A stretch of 32,438 bases of DNA from Candidatus Saccharimonadota bacterium. GTDB lineage: Bacteria > Patescibacteriota > Saccharimonadia > Saccharimonadales > UBA4665. The stretch is from contig JAQGHB010000005.1 of the NCBI GenBank assembly GCA_028289045.1, positions 1-32,438 of the forward strand, read 5' to 3'. The notes under the pieces are model-generated. The model made no database searches. It saw only the letters and a program-made list of their open reading frames with translations, and had not been told where the DNA came from. Position numbers and translations under genes: made by a program. Shown here in pieces: positions 17,157 through 26,423 of this stretch; positions within the stretch are counted from its first letter, which is position 1, and every line of letters starts with the position of its first letter.

Positions 17157-17564
17157 GTGGCACGTATATTAATCGTAGAAGATGATCGAGATCTTAACGC
17201 GGCGTATGTAACTATTCTCCAAAGTGTGGGGCATGACGTTGTGGCTGCATATGATGGCAAAGATGCTCTCGCCAAGGTTAAAGAATTTGATCCTGAGCTT
17301 ATTTTGCTCGACCTGCTCATGCCGATTATGGGCGGCTTGGAATTCCTACAGCAGTACAAGCTACTCAAAGCTCACCCAAATGTTAAAGTCCTAATCTTTA
17401 CCAATATGGAGAATTCTCCAGAGGTCAATGAAGCTTACAAACTGGGTGCCCACCGCTGCATTATTAAATCATGGACGGCACCTCATAATCTCGCCAAAGT
17501 TATCGACGATACGCTCAAAGCCAAAAACACCGATAACTCTTCGGCAGCAGCTTCCGCCTCATAG
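17157..17564 (+). CDS. Receiver-only response regulator
   Basis: ILIVEDDRDLN, ILLDLLMPIMGG, IFTNMEN, IIKSW receiver motifs; no output domain; GTG start with GGGG SD-like run. Confidence 0.92.
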   Translation: MARILIVEDDRDLNAAYVTILQSVGHDVVAAYDGKDALAKVKEFDPELILLDLLMPIMGGLEFLQQYKLLKAHPNVKVLIFTNMENSPEVNEAYKLGAHRCIIKSWTAPHNLAKVIDDTLKAKNTDNSSAAASAS

Positions 17565-17586
17565 ATCAAACTGTTTCGTGAGTGTG

Positions 17587-18273
17587 TTACAGCGGTTTGA
17601 GATCAGCAATGTATTGATCATTCAGAACCTGCATCAGCTTGCCTAGATCGAGTCGATAGGGCATGTTTTTGCCGTAATTGATAACGCCGCGGTGCTTGAG
17701 CTTGTTGAGCTCGGTGGCGGCTGTTTCGCGGGTGAGACCGGTAAGGTTTGCGAAGTCCTGGTGCGTCAGATCCAGCGATATGTCAATCCGCCCAGGTGAA
17801 ATCGTCGTGCCATGGCTCAGAGCCAGGTAATGCAGAGTGTAGAGCAGCTTGTCGCTAGCGCGGGAATGCTGCAGAGCGTTCAGACGCATTGATTTGCCGA
17901 GTTCGTCTGTCAGATAGTGTTCTAGCTCGCGGTAGAGCAGTTCGGGGCGGCTTTTCACGAAAGTCACGAATTCTTCGCGGTTAACCATATAGAGTACAAC
18001 TTCGGGAGTAAAAGCTTCGTAATAATAGATGGCGCTAGCCGTTTTTCCGTATACCCAAGGGCCTGGGAAGACCGCACCAGCTGAGTAAAAGGCTACAGGT
18101 TTTTCGTCACCATTGACGCTCAGATTATAGGCCTTAACAGTACCGGTCTTCACGACAAAGGCGCCACGGGGAGCCTCACCCTGGAACACAATGATCTCAC
18201 CCTTTTTAAACGTCCTGATCGGATGTCTTTCGAGGAAAACCCTCAGGTAGTTATCTGCAACGTTGTCTGTCAT
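17587..18273 (-). CDS. Crp/Fnr family transcriptional regulator
   Basis: cNMP-binding-like IIVFQGEAPRGAFVVKTGTVKAY and HTH HQDFANLTGLTRETAATELNKLKHRGVI. Confidence 0.9.
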   Translation of the reverse strand: MTDNVADNYLRVFLERHPIRTFKKGEIIVFQGEAPRGAFVVKTGTVKAYNLSVNGDEKPVAFYSAGAVFPGPWVYGKTASAIYYYEAFTPEVVLYMVNREEFVTFVKSRPELLYRELEHYLTDELGKSMRLNALQHSRASDKLLYTLHYLALSHGTTISPGRIDISLDLTHQDFANLTGLTRETAATELNKLKHRGVINYGKNMPYRLDLGKLMQVLNDQYIADLKPL

Positions 18274-18319
18274 CAGTGTACTTATAATACCATCGGAGTG
18301 ATTCGGTGAACAGCGACAA

Positions 18320-19876
18320 TTAGTGAGCGGCGGTTGGAGCAGGTACCTGATCGGCTCCAAGCACCACGATAAAGTCGGAAGTGTAGATGCCCTTGTACGG
18401 ATTTGTGGTGGTGACGCCTTTGCCAAATAGCTGGACGAGTAGGGCGCGGGTGGATGGCTTTTTGCCGGCAGAATTATCAATAATAGTTGTTGTGGCTTGA
18501 TCCGCCAGGGCATCGCCGACATCGGTCACATTGACTTCTTTATCCTGCAAAGTCACTCGCTTCTTGGAAGCGAGACCGCTGGTGGCGGTACCGTTTAGCA
18601 CCGTCACTTTGGCGGCCTCTTGAACGACTGGATTGCTCGAAGTTTGCCGTTTCAAGAAAGCTTGAATATCACTAAAATCATCGAGGCCGGCTGCAGGGAT
18701 GAGCGCCGAGCCGCTACTTGGCGAGCTATAACTGGTCAGCAAATTTACGCCGTCAGCATCATTGAGGCTCAGTGATTTAATATTGCCTGAGCTAATGGGT
18801 TTCACCAGATCATATAAGCGGCGAACTTCGCTTAGTTTCAGGTCAGTTTTGACATTACTACCGATTGCGTCAGATAGGCTGCTCAATTTGGCCGGATTGG
18901 CAATTACACCGGCGCTGACAGCTTTAGATTTGAGGGCGACCAGTAGTTGCCGTTGGTGCTCGGTGCGATCAAAATCACTGGCCGCGAAACCGTAGGAGCG
19001 GTAGGAGTCGCCGCGAGCTCGAGCTAGATTCAAGGCTTGTTGTCCGTTTAGATGATGAACGCCGTTAGTGAGTTTTACCAGCGGGCCGTGTGTGGGGCTG
19101 GAATAATCGATATTTGGATCGTACAGGCCACGCGGGTCACTGCTTTTGACCGTAAAATCAACGCCGCCAACAGCATCGACGGCCTGTTTGAGCGCGTTAT
19201 AGTCAATAAGTGAGTAGTAATCGATGGTAAGGCCCATATTCTCGCTAATCACCTGCTCGAGCTGGCCCATACCGCCATCCGCGTAACCAGCCTGGCTAAA
19301 ATGCTTTTCTTCGCCGGTGACATAGGCGGCGTTGATTTTTTCGTGGCCATCGCTGCTGACATCAACATAGAGATCGCGCGGCACGCTGAGCAGGAAGGCC
19401 TTATTATTCTTTGTGTCAATGCTCATGATCATGATTGAATCAGTTAACTGAGCGCCGCTATGCCCGACATCGTCGGAAGAGTTACCGGCCAACAGAATAT
19501 TGACTCGACCCCTGTCTTCACCCTTGAGCTTTGTAGAGCTCAGGACCCCCAATATATTGCCGCCAAACAGCTTATGAGCGTTATAAATAAATTTGCCGCC
19601 CACAAAGCCGCCAATCAACAGAACAGTGAGTGCCAGCGTAATCACGCTGCGTTTGAGCGTTACCTTTTCGCGCAGGCGATGCCAACGACTAACCCTGACC
19701 ACAGTTGGCCGGCCAGCTGTTTTGTGCCGATCGCGCGGATCGTACTGATAGCTCTGCAGTGTCATTCCGACAGCAGGGAACTGGCCAGCCTGCTTTCTGG
19801 TGGTAATCATATCCTGGCCAGGCCGTGCTTGGGCGGGACGTGAGCGTCGGGGTTGGCGTTTAGGATTTTGGTTCAT
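18320..19876 (-). CDS. LytR-CpsA-Psr (LCP) family protein with LytR_C domain
   Basis: TM then SDDVGHSGAQLTDSIMIMSID...LLSVPRDLYVD, LNLARARGDSYRSYGFAASDFDRTEHQRQLL; C-terminal VTVLNGTATSGLA. Start MNQN (19876) preferred because the upstream ATG overlaps TATAAT (19890-19895). Confidence 0.92.
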   Translation of the reverse strand: MNQNPKRQPRRSRPAQARPGQDMITTRKQAGQFPAVGMTLQSYQYDPRDRHKTAGRPTVVRVSRWHRLREKVTLKRSVITLALTVLLIGGFVGGKFIYNAHKLFGGNILGVLSSTKLKGEDRGRVNILLAGNSSDDVGHSGAQLTDSIMIMSIDTKNNKAFLLSVPRDLYVDVSSDGHEKINAAYVTGEEKHFSQAGYADGGMGQLEQVISENMGLTIDYYSLIDYNALKQAVDAVGGVDFTVKSSDPRGLYDPNIDYSSPTHGPLVKLTNGVHHLNGQQALNLARARGDSYRSYGFAASDFDRTEHQRQLLVALKSKAVSAGVIANPAKLSSLSDAIGSNVKTDLKLSEVRRLYDLVKPISSGNIKSLSLNDADGVNLLTSYSSPSSGSALIPAAGLDDFSDIQAFLKRQTSSNPVVQEAAKVTVLNGTATSGLASKKRVTLQDKEVNVTDVGDALADQATTTIIDNSAGKKPSTRALLVQLFGKGVTTTNPYKGIYTSDFIVVLGADQVPAPTAAH

Positions 19877-20026
19877 TGAAGATGGATCCATTATACCTGC
19901 TTACTTATCTCGGTGCGAATATTTTTAAGGGTATTAGAGTTAGCTGAGAGGTACCTGATAGCCAAGCTCTAAGCTAATCCTCAGTAAGTCACTGTGTAAT
20001 CAGGCTCAGTAAACAAGGAAAAACCA

Positions 20027-21397
20027 ATGAACGTTATTACCCGCGGCATTCGCAATGCCTTTCGCAATACTATACGGACGGTCTCTATCGTGACCATACT
20101 CGGTCTGAGCATCGGACTGAGCCTGGCCATGCTGGTGGCTCACCAAGCAGTCGGAGAAAAAATAAACTCGGTCAAGGCATCTGTTGGCAATACTGTTAGC
20201 ATCTCGCCAGCAGGTGCCCGCGGCTTCGAAGGTGGCGGCAATGCCCTGACAGCCGATCAATTATCCAAAGTAAAATCGCAGGCCCATGTCGTCTCACTGA
20301 CGGAGAGTCTGGGCGATCGCTTGACCACCAGTGACACAAATCTGCAATCTGCTGTTGATGCCGGTTCGTTGGGACAGCGCTTCGCGCAGCGTAGCGGCCA
20401 AAGTATGGGCGGCCCTGGGGGCGGGCCACCAGCATTGAGCCAAGACAGCACATCGAATAGTGGTGGCACAACGACCACCTTTACACCACCAGTGACCGTC
20501 AACGGCACCACCGATCCAACCAACCTTACTTCCAGCGGGCCAGGCGGGGGCGGCTCCTTCACGCTGAAGAGCGGCAAAGTCTTCAGCTCTAGTAGCACCG
20601 AAGATGTCGCGCTGCTGGGTAGCACGCTGGCGACCAAAAATAACCTAAAAGTCGGTTCTACTTTCACAGCCTATAATACGACCATAACGGTAGCAGGCAT
20701 ATTTGACGCCGGCAATGATTTTAGCAATAACCAGGTGATTATGCCGCTGGCCGCTGTTCAGACGCTATCGGCCCAGCCAGGTGCCATCACCAGCGCCACA
20801 GCCAAGGTTGACTCTATTACCAATGTCAGTTCGGTCACCAGCGCCGTTAAAAGCACCCTGGGTTCAGCCACCGACGTCACTAACGCCGCCGACGAATCCA
20901 AGAATACTATCGCGCCTCTGGAAAATATTCAGACCATATCGCTGTACAGCCTGATTGGCGCAGTGGCGGCCGGAGCAGTGATTATCCTGCTGACCATGAT
21001 CATGATCGTCCGCGAGAGACGCCGCGAAATTGGCGTGCTGAAAGCAATTGGCGCTGGTAACGGTAAGGTCGTTGGGCAATTCATGGTCGAAGCAACCACG
21101 CTGACTGTACTGGGTGCCTTCATAGGCATTGCGCTGGGAGTGGTGGCCGGTAACCCAATTACTAAGCTGTTGGTCGACAATAGCTCGAACAGCCAGACCA
21201 TTCAGGGTGGACCTGGCCGTGGCGGACGTGGCTTTGGCTTCGTGCGCGACAATGTCTCCAGCATCCACGCGGCTGTCGGCTGGGATATCATCCTCTACGG
21301 CTTCGCAGCTGCCGTCTTGATTGCCGTCGTCGGCAGCGCTCTGGCCTCATTCGCCATTACCAAAATTCGGCCCGCCGAAGTCATGCGTACCGAATAA
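20027..21397 (+). CDS. MacB/FtsX-type ABC transporter permease with Gly/Ser/Thr-rich inserts
   Basis: N-terminal MacB-like TM1 + extracytoplasmic domain; MIVRERRREIGVLKAIGAGNGKVVGQFMVEATTLTVLGAFIG FtsX signature. Confidence 0.92.
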   Translation: MNVITRGIRNAFRNTIRTVSIVTILGLSIGLSLAMLVAHQAVGEKINSVKASVGNTVSISPAGARGFEGGGNALTADQLSKVKSQAHVVSLTESLGDRLTTSDTNLQSAVDAGSLGQRFAQRSGQSMGGPGGGPPALSQDSTSNSGGTTTTFTPPVTVNGTTDPTNLTSSGPGGGGSFTLKSGKVFSSSSTEDVALLGSTLATKNNLKVGSTFTAYNTTITVAGIFDAGNDFSNNQVIMPLAAVQTLSAQPGAITSATAKVDSITNVSSVTSAVKSTLGSATDVTNAADESKNTIAPLENIQTISLYSLIGAVAAGAVIILLTMIMIVRERRREIGVLKAIGAGNGKVVGQFMVEATTLTVLGAFIGIALGVVAGNPITKLLVDNSSNSQTIQGGPGRGGRGFGFVRDNVSSIHAAVGWDIILYGFAAAVLIAVVGSALASFAITKIRPAEVMRTE

Positions 21398-21415
21398 CCC
21401 CTAAGGAGAAAATAT

Positions 21416-22087
21416 ATGTTAGAAGTAAAAAATCTCAAAAAAAGTTTTCAGTCCGGCGATGCTACTGTCCATGCCGTGGGCGGTGTCAGTTTCAAGGTGC
21501 TGAATGGTCAGTTCGCCAGCATTGTCGGTACCAGCGGCAGCGGCAAGAGTACGCTGCTGAGCTTGCTGGGCGCGCTAGACAAGCCCACGAGCGGCTCTGT
21601 CCAAGTGGACGATCGGGACATTACAAGCTTGCGTGATCACGCTCTTACGACCTATAGGTGCAAGTCCATCGGTTTCGTCTTTCAGGGGTACAATCTGGTA
21701 CCTAATCTGACAGCGCTGGAAAACGTCATGCTGCCCCTGGAGTTCGCCAAACTGCCCAAGGCTAAGCGGGTGGCGCGCGCCACGGAGCTACTAGAACAAG
21801 TCGGTTTCCAGGCAGACCAGATGCAACGCAAGCCAGGCAAATTGAGCGGCGGCCAGCAGCAGCGAGTGGCAATTGCCCGAGCCCTAGCAAATAAGCCCAA
21901 ATTAATTTTGGCCGACGAGCCCACCGGTAATCTGGATAGTCAGACCGGCAAAATGATATTCGACCTACTACACAATCTGGCCAAGAGCGAAAACACTACC
22001 ATCATTGCGGTCACTCACGACCTAAGCATCGCTGGCAAAACCGACGTAACCTTCCGTCTTCAGGACGGAAAATTAAAGGAGAGATAA
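21416..22087 (+). CDS. MacB/LolD-type ABC transporter ATPase
   Basis: [50 protein letters not shown]. Confidence 0.95.
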   Translation: MLEVKNLKKSFQSGDATVHAVGGVSFKVLNGQFASIVGTSGSGKSTLLSLLGALDKPTSGSVQVDDRDITSLRDHALTTYRCKSIGFVFQGYNLVPNLTALENVMLPLEFAKLPKAKRVARATELLEQVGFQADQMQRKPGKLSGGQQQRVAIARALANKPKLILADEPTGNLDSQTGKMIFDLLHNLAKSENTTIIAVTHDLSIAGKTDVTFRLQDGKLKER

Positions 22088-22088
22088 C

Positions 22089-22523
22089 ATGTCCGATACG
22101 AAATCAAAAAATATTAGTACCATGGTTATACTAATCGTGGTCGGCGCAGTAGTGCTCGGCGGCCTCAGCTTCTTGGCCGGAACGGCCTATCAGAAACATG
22201 CAGGTGGCACAGCGAGCGCGCAGCCAGCGGCCGGACTCGCCGGACGGGGCGGCTTTGGCGGCGGACAGCGCATGAACGGCAGCCTGGGCAGTGTCACGGC
22301 TGTATCCGATACCAGCATTACCCTCGACGACCAGCGCAGTAACGCGTCCAAGACCTACACCATCGACAGCCCCACAGCTGTTACCAATAACGGCGCTACA
22401 GCCGCAGTAACCGACATTAAGGTCGGCGACACAGTGCTTGTTAGCTCCGGTAGCGCTACCAGCACTACAGCGACGCGTATTCTGCTTAATCCAAGCTTCG
22501 GTGGCGGTCCGCAGGGCGGCTAG
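22089..22523 (+). CDS. Membrane-anchored DUF5666-like protein, Gly-rich
   Basis: One TM then RGGFGGGQRMNGSLGSVTAVSDTSITLDDQRSNASKTYTIDSPTAV...VGDTVLVSSG; AAAGGAGAG SD; operonic with the MacB-like pair. Confidence 0.75.
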   Translation: MSDTKSKNISTMVILIVVGAVVLGGLSFLAGTAYQKHAGGTASAQPAAGLAGRGGFGGGQRMNGSLGSVTAVSDTSITLDDQRSNASKTYTIDSPTAVTNNGATAAVTDIKVGDTVLVSSGSATSTTATRILLNPSFGGGPQGG

Positions 22524-22571
22524 ACTATTAATTCTGACCCCTGTGGGTTATACTGCTACTAATATTGCTTT

Positions 22572-23516
22572 ATGAAATTAGTCATTCAAATCCCATGCCT
22601 CAATGAAGAAGCCACGCTGCCTTTGGTGCTGCAGAGTATCCCCAAGAGTATTCCTGGTATCGACGACATTATCGTGCTGGTGATTGATGACGGATCAACC
22701 GACAATACCGTAGAAGTAGCCAAGCAACACGGTGTGAAGCATTTTGTCCGCCATGCTCGCAATCAAGGGCTAGGCCGCTCCTTCCACGATGGCGTTCAGA
22801 AAGCGCTTGAACTCGGCGCTGATATCGTCGTGAACACCGATGGCGATAATCAGTACCCGCAAAACCGAATTGATGATCTGGTGCAGCCCATTATTCACGG
22901 CAAGGCCGATATTGTCATCGCCGATCGCCAAACCCATCTCATCGAACACTTTTCGGCCGGTAAGAAGTTTTTGCAGCGACTTGGCAGCGCTGTGGTCAAC
23001 AAGGCCGCGGGCACCAAACTGCCCGACGCCGCCAGTGGCTTCCGTGCCTACAGCCGCGAATCACTGATTCGCCTCAACACCATCACGCGGTTCAGCTACT
23101 GCACCGAAACCATTATTCAGGCCGGCAATAAGGGCCTGCACATCGAGAGTATTCCTATTACCACCAATCCCAAGCTCCGCGAATCACGGTTATTTAAATC
23201 CACTCGTGAGCACGTTACTAAATCAGCCGTCACTATTGTCCGCGCTTACGTCATGTACCGGCCATACATGGTTTTTGGTACGCTTGGTGCCATCTTGTTC
23301 GCACTTGGCCTGATACCATTCGCGCGTTTCATTTATTTTAGTTTTGAAGAAGGGACGACCCGTGGTCACATCCAATCATTGCTGATCGGCTCATTGCTGA
23401 TGATTTCGGCATTCCTCTGCTTTGTACTTAACATCATTGCCGACCTGATCCGCATCAACCGCGTCCTTATCGAAAATAACCTCGAACAAACCAAGCGCCT
23501 TCGCTTCAACAAATAA
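22572..23516 (+). CDS. Glycosyltransferase family 2 (polyprenol-phosphate sugar synthase-like) with C-terminal TMs
   Basis: QIPCLNEEATLPLVLQSIP, VIDDGSTDNT, VNTDGDNQYP. Confidence 0.92.
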   Translation: MKLVIQIPCLNEEATLPLVLQSIPKSIPGIDDIIVLVIDDGSTDNTVEVAKQHGVKHFVRHARNQGLGRSFHDGVQKALELGADIVVNTDGDNQYPQNRIDDLVQPIIHGKADIVIADRQTHLIEHFSAGKKFLQRLGSAVVNKAAGTKLPDAASGFRAYSRESLIRLNTITRFSYCTETIIQAGNKGLHIESIPITTNPKLRESRLFKSTREHVTKSAVTIVRAYVMYRPYMVFGTLGAILFALGLIPFARFIYFSFEEGTTRGHIQSLLIGSLLMISAFLCFVLNIIADLIRINRVLIENNLEQTKRLRFNK

Positions 23517-25037
23517 CTAGTTATTGCCCAGGAACTGCGTTGGCGTGCGATAGCCTGGCGTGATTGGACCTAACGTATTTTGGAGTCCGTGGTTGATGCT
23601 TTTGACAGGATTGCTACCAGGCCAGTACCAGGCGTCATTGCTGCGCAGAATGTATGTCAGCGCGCCGCCGCCCCAGATCAAAGCCAGTATCGCCAACGAT
23701 AACAGCGCAACTTTGACTCGTGGGCGTCTTCGCAGAAGCTCGCTCCAACCCAATACGCCCACCAGAATTACCATAGGCAAAATAGGGAAGAGATAGCGGC
23801 CATTAATGGCGACCGAGTGGCCGGTGTGAACGAAGGCTTTATGCTCCTGCAGCCACAGCAACGCCACATACAGAGCAGTGACGACGCCACTCAGAGCCAA
23901 TGCTTGTTTATCGTAACGACGCCAGATTTGCTTCCCAGTCACGATCACGGCCAGAAACGCCGATGCGCTGAGCGCAATGGCACCAATACCTGGCAATACC
24001 AGTGGTCCACGAGTTTGGAACTGCGTGCTTGGGCCATCTACCGCGAAGAACGAGCGCATCCACATGCCGTAGAACCAATCCACCGTGAAGTTTACGGGAC
24101 TATTTTTCTCGGCAGTCGAGTCGTGGTCTTTACTGAGTTCAAAAGTATGATCTCGAGCCCACGGACCATACTGCTGACACTGCTCGATACTGAGCACCAC
24201 GCCACAATCAGGAATTGGCTCATGGTAACGCATCAGATTGACACCGTATCGTTCCACGAACAAACCGAGCGAAAGCACAAAAACGATGGCCAACACCAGC
24301 TGCGAGCGTCGGGTCAACAGCGTCGCACCGAAGACAAGGCTGTGCAAGAACTTGCGGGCTGTAGGGTATACGCGCCAACATCGGTAGACAATAAAGCCAA
24401 GAATTGCGGCAAAAATAGGCAGGTAAGCAAACTTGATGAGACTGCCGAGCAGGCCCACCGACAACAGAGTTATCAGCACCCGTACATTCACGCGTTTATA
24501 ATCGGTGAGCTCCTGATTTAAGCGCACCGTTAGCAGCAAGCTCGCCGCAGTTGCCGCCAAAAATAGACTATCATAATTGATTTGGGCAGCTAACAGAGGT
24601 ACGACAGGAATAAGCACAAAAATGAGCAGCACCGCATGAATCTGGGCCCGCGAAGACTTAAATTTCAACAAAAGATTTCTGTAGAGTACCAGCGCCCACG
24701 CAAAAATACCGATGTTAATCGCCCTCAGAAACAAGACTTGTAGCGTCTGATCACTCGTAAACGTACTAATCAGTCTGTACGGGAAACTCATCAACCACTG
24801 GTACAGATAGGACGGATCACGAGACACCGCGCCAAAAACATCTGCGCCAGCTGGCTGCGCACTCCAAAACGGACTCCAGTGCTGCGCGAACAATCTGATA
24901 ATTCCCAGATGAAAATCTTCGTCGAAGGCCATCGGATAGCGGCCACTCAGGGCAATCCATGCTGATTGCACGACAAACAGCGCAATAATTACCCAGAAGA
25001 ATGATTTGCGCGACAACAGCGAAGCTATGTTTTTCAT
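23517..25037 (-). CDS. Multi-TM GT-C-like glycosyltransferase / polyprenyl sugar-dependent membrane protein
   Basis: N-terminal FDEDFHLGIIRLFAQHW acidic loop after TM1 followed by many TM helices. Confidence 0.65.
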   Translation of the reverse strand: MKNIASLLSRKSFFWVIIALFVVQSAWIALSGRYPMAFDEDFHLGIIRLFAQHWSPFWSAQPAGADVFGAVSRDPSYLYQWLMSFPYRLISTFTSDQTLQVLFLRAINIGIFAWALVLYRNLLLKFKSSRAQIHAVLLIFVLIPVVPLLAAQINYDSLFLAATAASLLLTVRLNQELTDYKRVNVRVLITLLSVGLLGSLIKFAYLPIFAAILGFIVYRCWRVYPTARKFLHSLVFGATLLTRRSQLVLAIVFVLSLGLFVERYGVNLMRYHEPIPDCGVVLSIEQCQQYGPWARDHTFELSKDHDSTAEKNSPVNFTVDWFYGMWMRSFFAVDGPSTQFQTRGPLVLPGIGAIALSASAFLAVIVTGKQIWRRYDKQALALSGVVTALYVALLWLQEHKAFVHTGHSVAINGRYLFPILPMVILVGVLGWSELLRRRPRVKVALLSLAILALIWGGGALTYILRSNDAWYWPGSNPVKSINHGLQNTLGPITPGYRTPTQFLGNN

Positions 25038-25103
25038 ATAAATCTAGACTTCATTATAGCGCCAAAGCTGAGACTGAGCTTATTTGTTTGTTATAGTTGA
25101 GTC

Positions 25104-25550
25104 ATGCTCATCGCGGAAACAGACAATTTTACCCTAAACAGCAATGATGCTCCTGAAGTTAGTAGAACAGATGGCGGCCACCTAATAATCAATCCAAAAG
25201 TTTCGGTTGAAGATCGAACGAAACTATCGCCAGAGCTGGTGATAGAAATGGCACTTTTTACGAATCTTGCCGGAAAAGCAATGAAAGATGGTCTAGCCGA
25301 GAGGGGTATCCATCTGGGCCGCATCAATTATCAGGATAATGGCAACTGGCGCGCCGAGCTCCATGTTCACTTGTACGGTAGAGCGGTAGACGCCTCATAC
25401 CAAATTTATGGCGAACCTATCAAAGCACCGCGCAAGCCAGAAGGCAAGGTTCCGCAAGAGCCTTTAATGGACGAGGATTGCGTGGCCATTAAGAAAAAAA
25501 TGATAGTTTACGCTGGTGCTCCAGGCTACGAGAGCCTTCATCTTCACTAA
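25104..25550 (+). CDS. HIT-like domain protein (degenerate histidine triad)
   Basis: GGHLIINPKVSVEDRTKL ... GNWRAELHVHLYGRA resembles the HIT core but lacks a full HxHxH. Confidence 0.5.
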   Translation: MLIAETDNFTLNSNDAPEVSRTDGGHLIINPKVSVEDRTKLSPELVIEMALFTNLAGKAMKDGLAERGIHLGRINYQDNGNWRAELHVHLYGRAVDASYQIYGEPIKAPRKPEGKVPQEPLMDEDCVAIKKKMIVYAGAPGYESLHLH

Positions 25551-25571
25551 CTTGTACGCTATCATTAGTCC

Positions 25572-26423
25572 ATGCTGCGAAAATACCTCCGTCCTATAGC
25601 CGCTGTAGCCATTCTGATCATCACCGTTGCTGGCTTCATTTACTACTTTGCCACTCATCAGAATGTTCGGACGCAGCTGGCCAACACGCCGCTCAGCACG
25701 CTGATAATTATCTTCGTGCTCTATCTGGGCACCATGATAGCTTTGGCGCTCATACTTATGGCGACATTACGCCTGTGTAAATTGCGCATCAAGCCGGCGG
25801 AGAGCACACTTGTGACCGCCTATTCGGCGGTGATTAACTTCTTTGGGCCGCTGCAGAGCGGTCCGGCCTTTCGTGCCGTTTATCTCAAGAAAAAATATGA
25901 TTTAAATCTTAAGAAGTACGCCGCGGCTACTCTGGTGTACTACTTCTTCTTCGGCGCGTTTAGCGTGCTGTTTCTGCTGTCTGGCGTGCTGAAATGGTGG
26001 TTGTTGCCGCTGGGAGCCTTAGCTATCGCGTTTACGCTTGGTTTGCGGCAGGTGGACCAGGTCAAAAATCGGCTGGCAGGGCTGGATTTGAGGGGTTGGT
26101 ATCTGCTAGCGCTGGCTACGTTTTTGCAGGTAAGTCTGGTGGCTGCTATCTATTACACAGAGCTGCACAGTGTGATGCCTCATGTCAGTTTCTCGCAAGC
26201 CCTTATCTATACCGGCGCAGCTAATCTAGCGATGTTTGTGTCCATCACGCCTGGTGCGATTGGCTTCCGCGAATCATTCCTGGTGTTTTCCCGCGACCTG
26301 CATCATATCAGCAATAATGTGATTGTGACCGTCAACATCTTGGACCGTGCTATGTATATTGTGCTTTTGGCGGTGCTCGGGTTATTTATCTTTGCCACGC
26401 ACGCACGCAACCAGCTCAAATAG
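25572..26423 (+). CDS. Flippase-like/LPG synthase TM-type membrane protein
   Basis: Multi-TM; NLAMFVSITPGAIGFRESFLVF C-terminal motif typical of this family. Confidence 0.72.
   Translation: MLRKYLRPIAAVAILIITVAGFIYYFATHQNVRTQLANTPLSTLIIIFVLYLGTMIALALILMATLRLCKLRIKPAESTLVTAYSAVINFFGPLQSGPAFRAVYLKKKYDLNLKKYAAATLVYYFFFGAFSVLFLLSGVLKWWLLPLGALAIAFTLGLRQVDQVKNRLAGLDLRGWYLLALATFLQVSLVAAIYYTELHSVMPHVSFSQALIYTGAANLAMFVSITPGAIGFRESFLVFSRDLHHISNNVIVTVNILDRAMYIVLLAVLGLFIFATHARNQLK

Noticed and set aside
16648-17163. 171-aa minus-strand ORF opposite the PAS histidine kinase
   Set aside because: Antisense to well-conserved HATPase motifs; no domain evidence.
18274-18522. N-terminal extension of the Crp/Fnr ORF (MSAMPWRIKPQQLL...)
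   Set aside because: It lies antisense-frame within the LCP gene, has no domain similarity, and a promoter-like TATAAG plus ATG at 18273 give a family-typical start.
20257-20667. 136-aa minus-strand ORF opposite the MacB-like permease
   Set aside because: Pro/Leu/Val-rich mirror of the Gly/Ser/Thr-rich permease insert; no independent signals.
23817-24521. 234-aa plus-strand ORF opposite the GT-C-like gene
   Set aside because: Composition is His/Arg/Gln/Thr-rich without motifs, antisense to a clear multi-TM protein.
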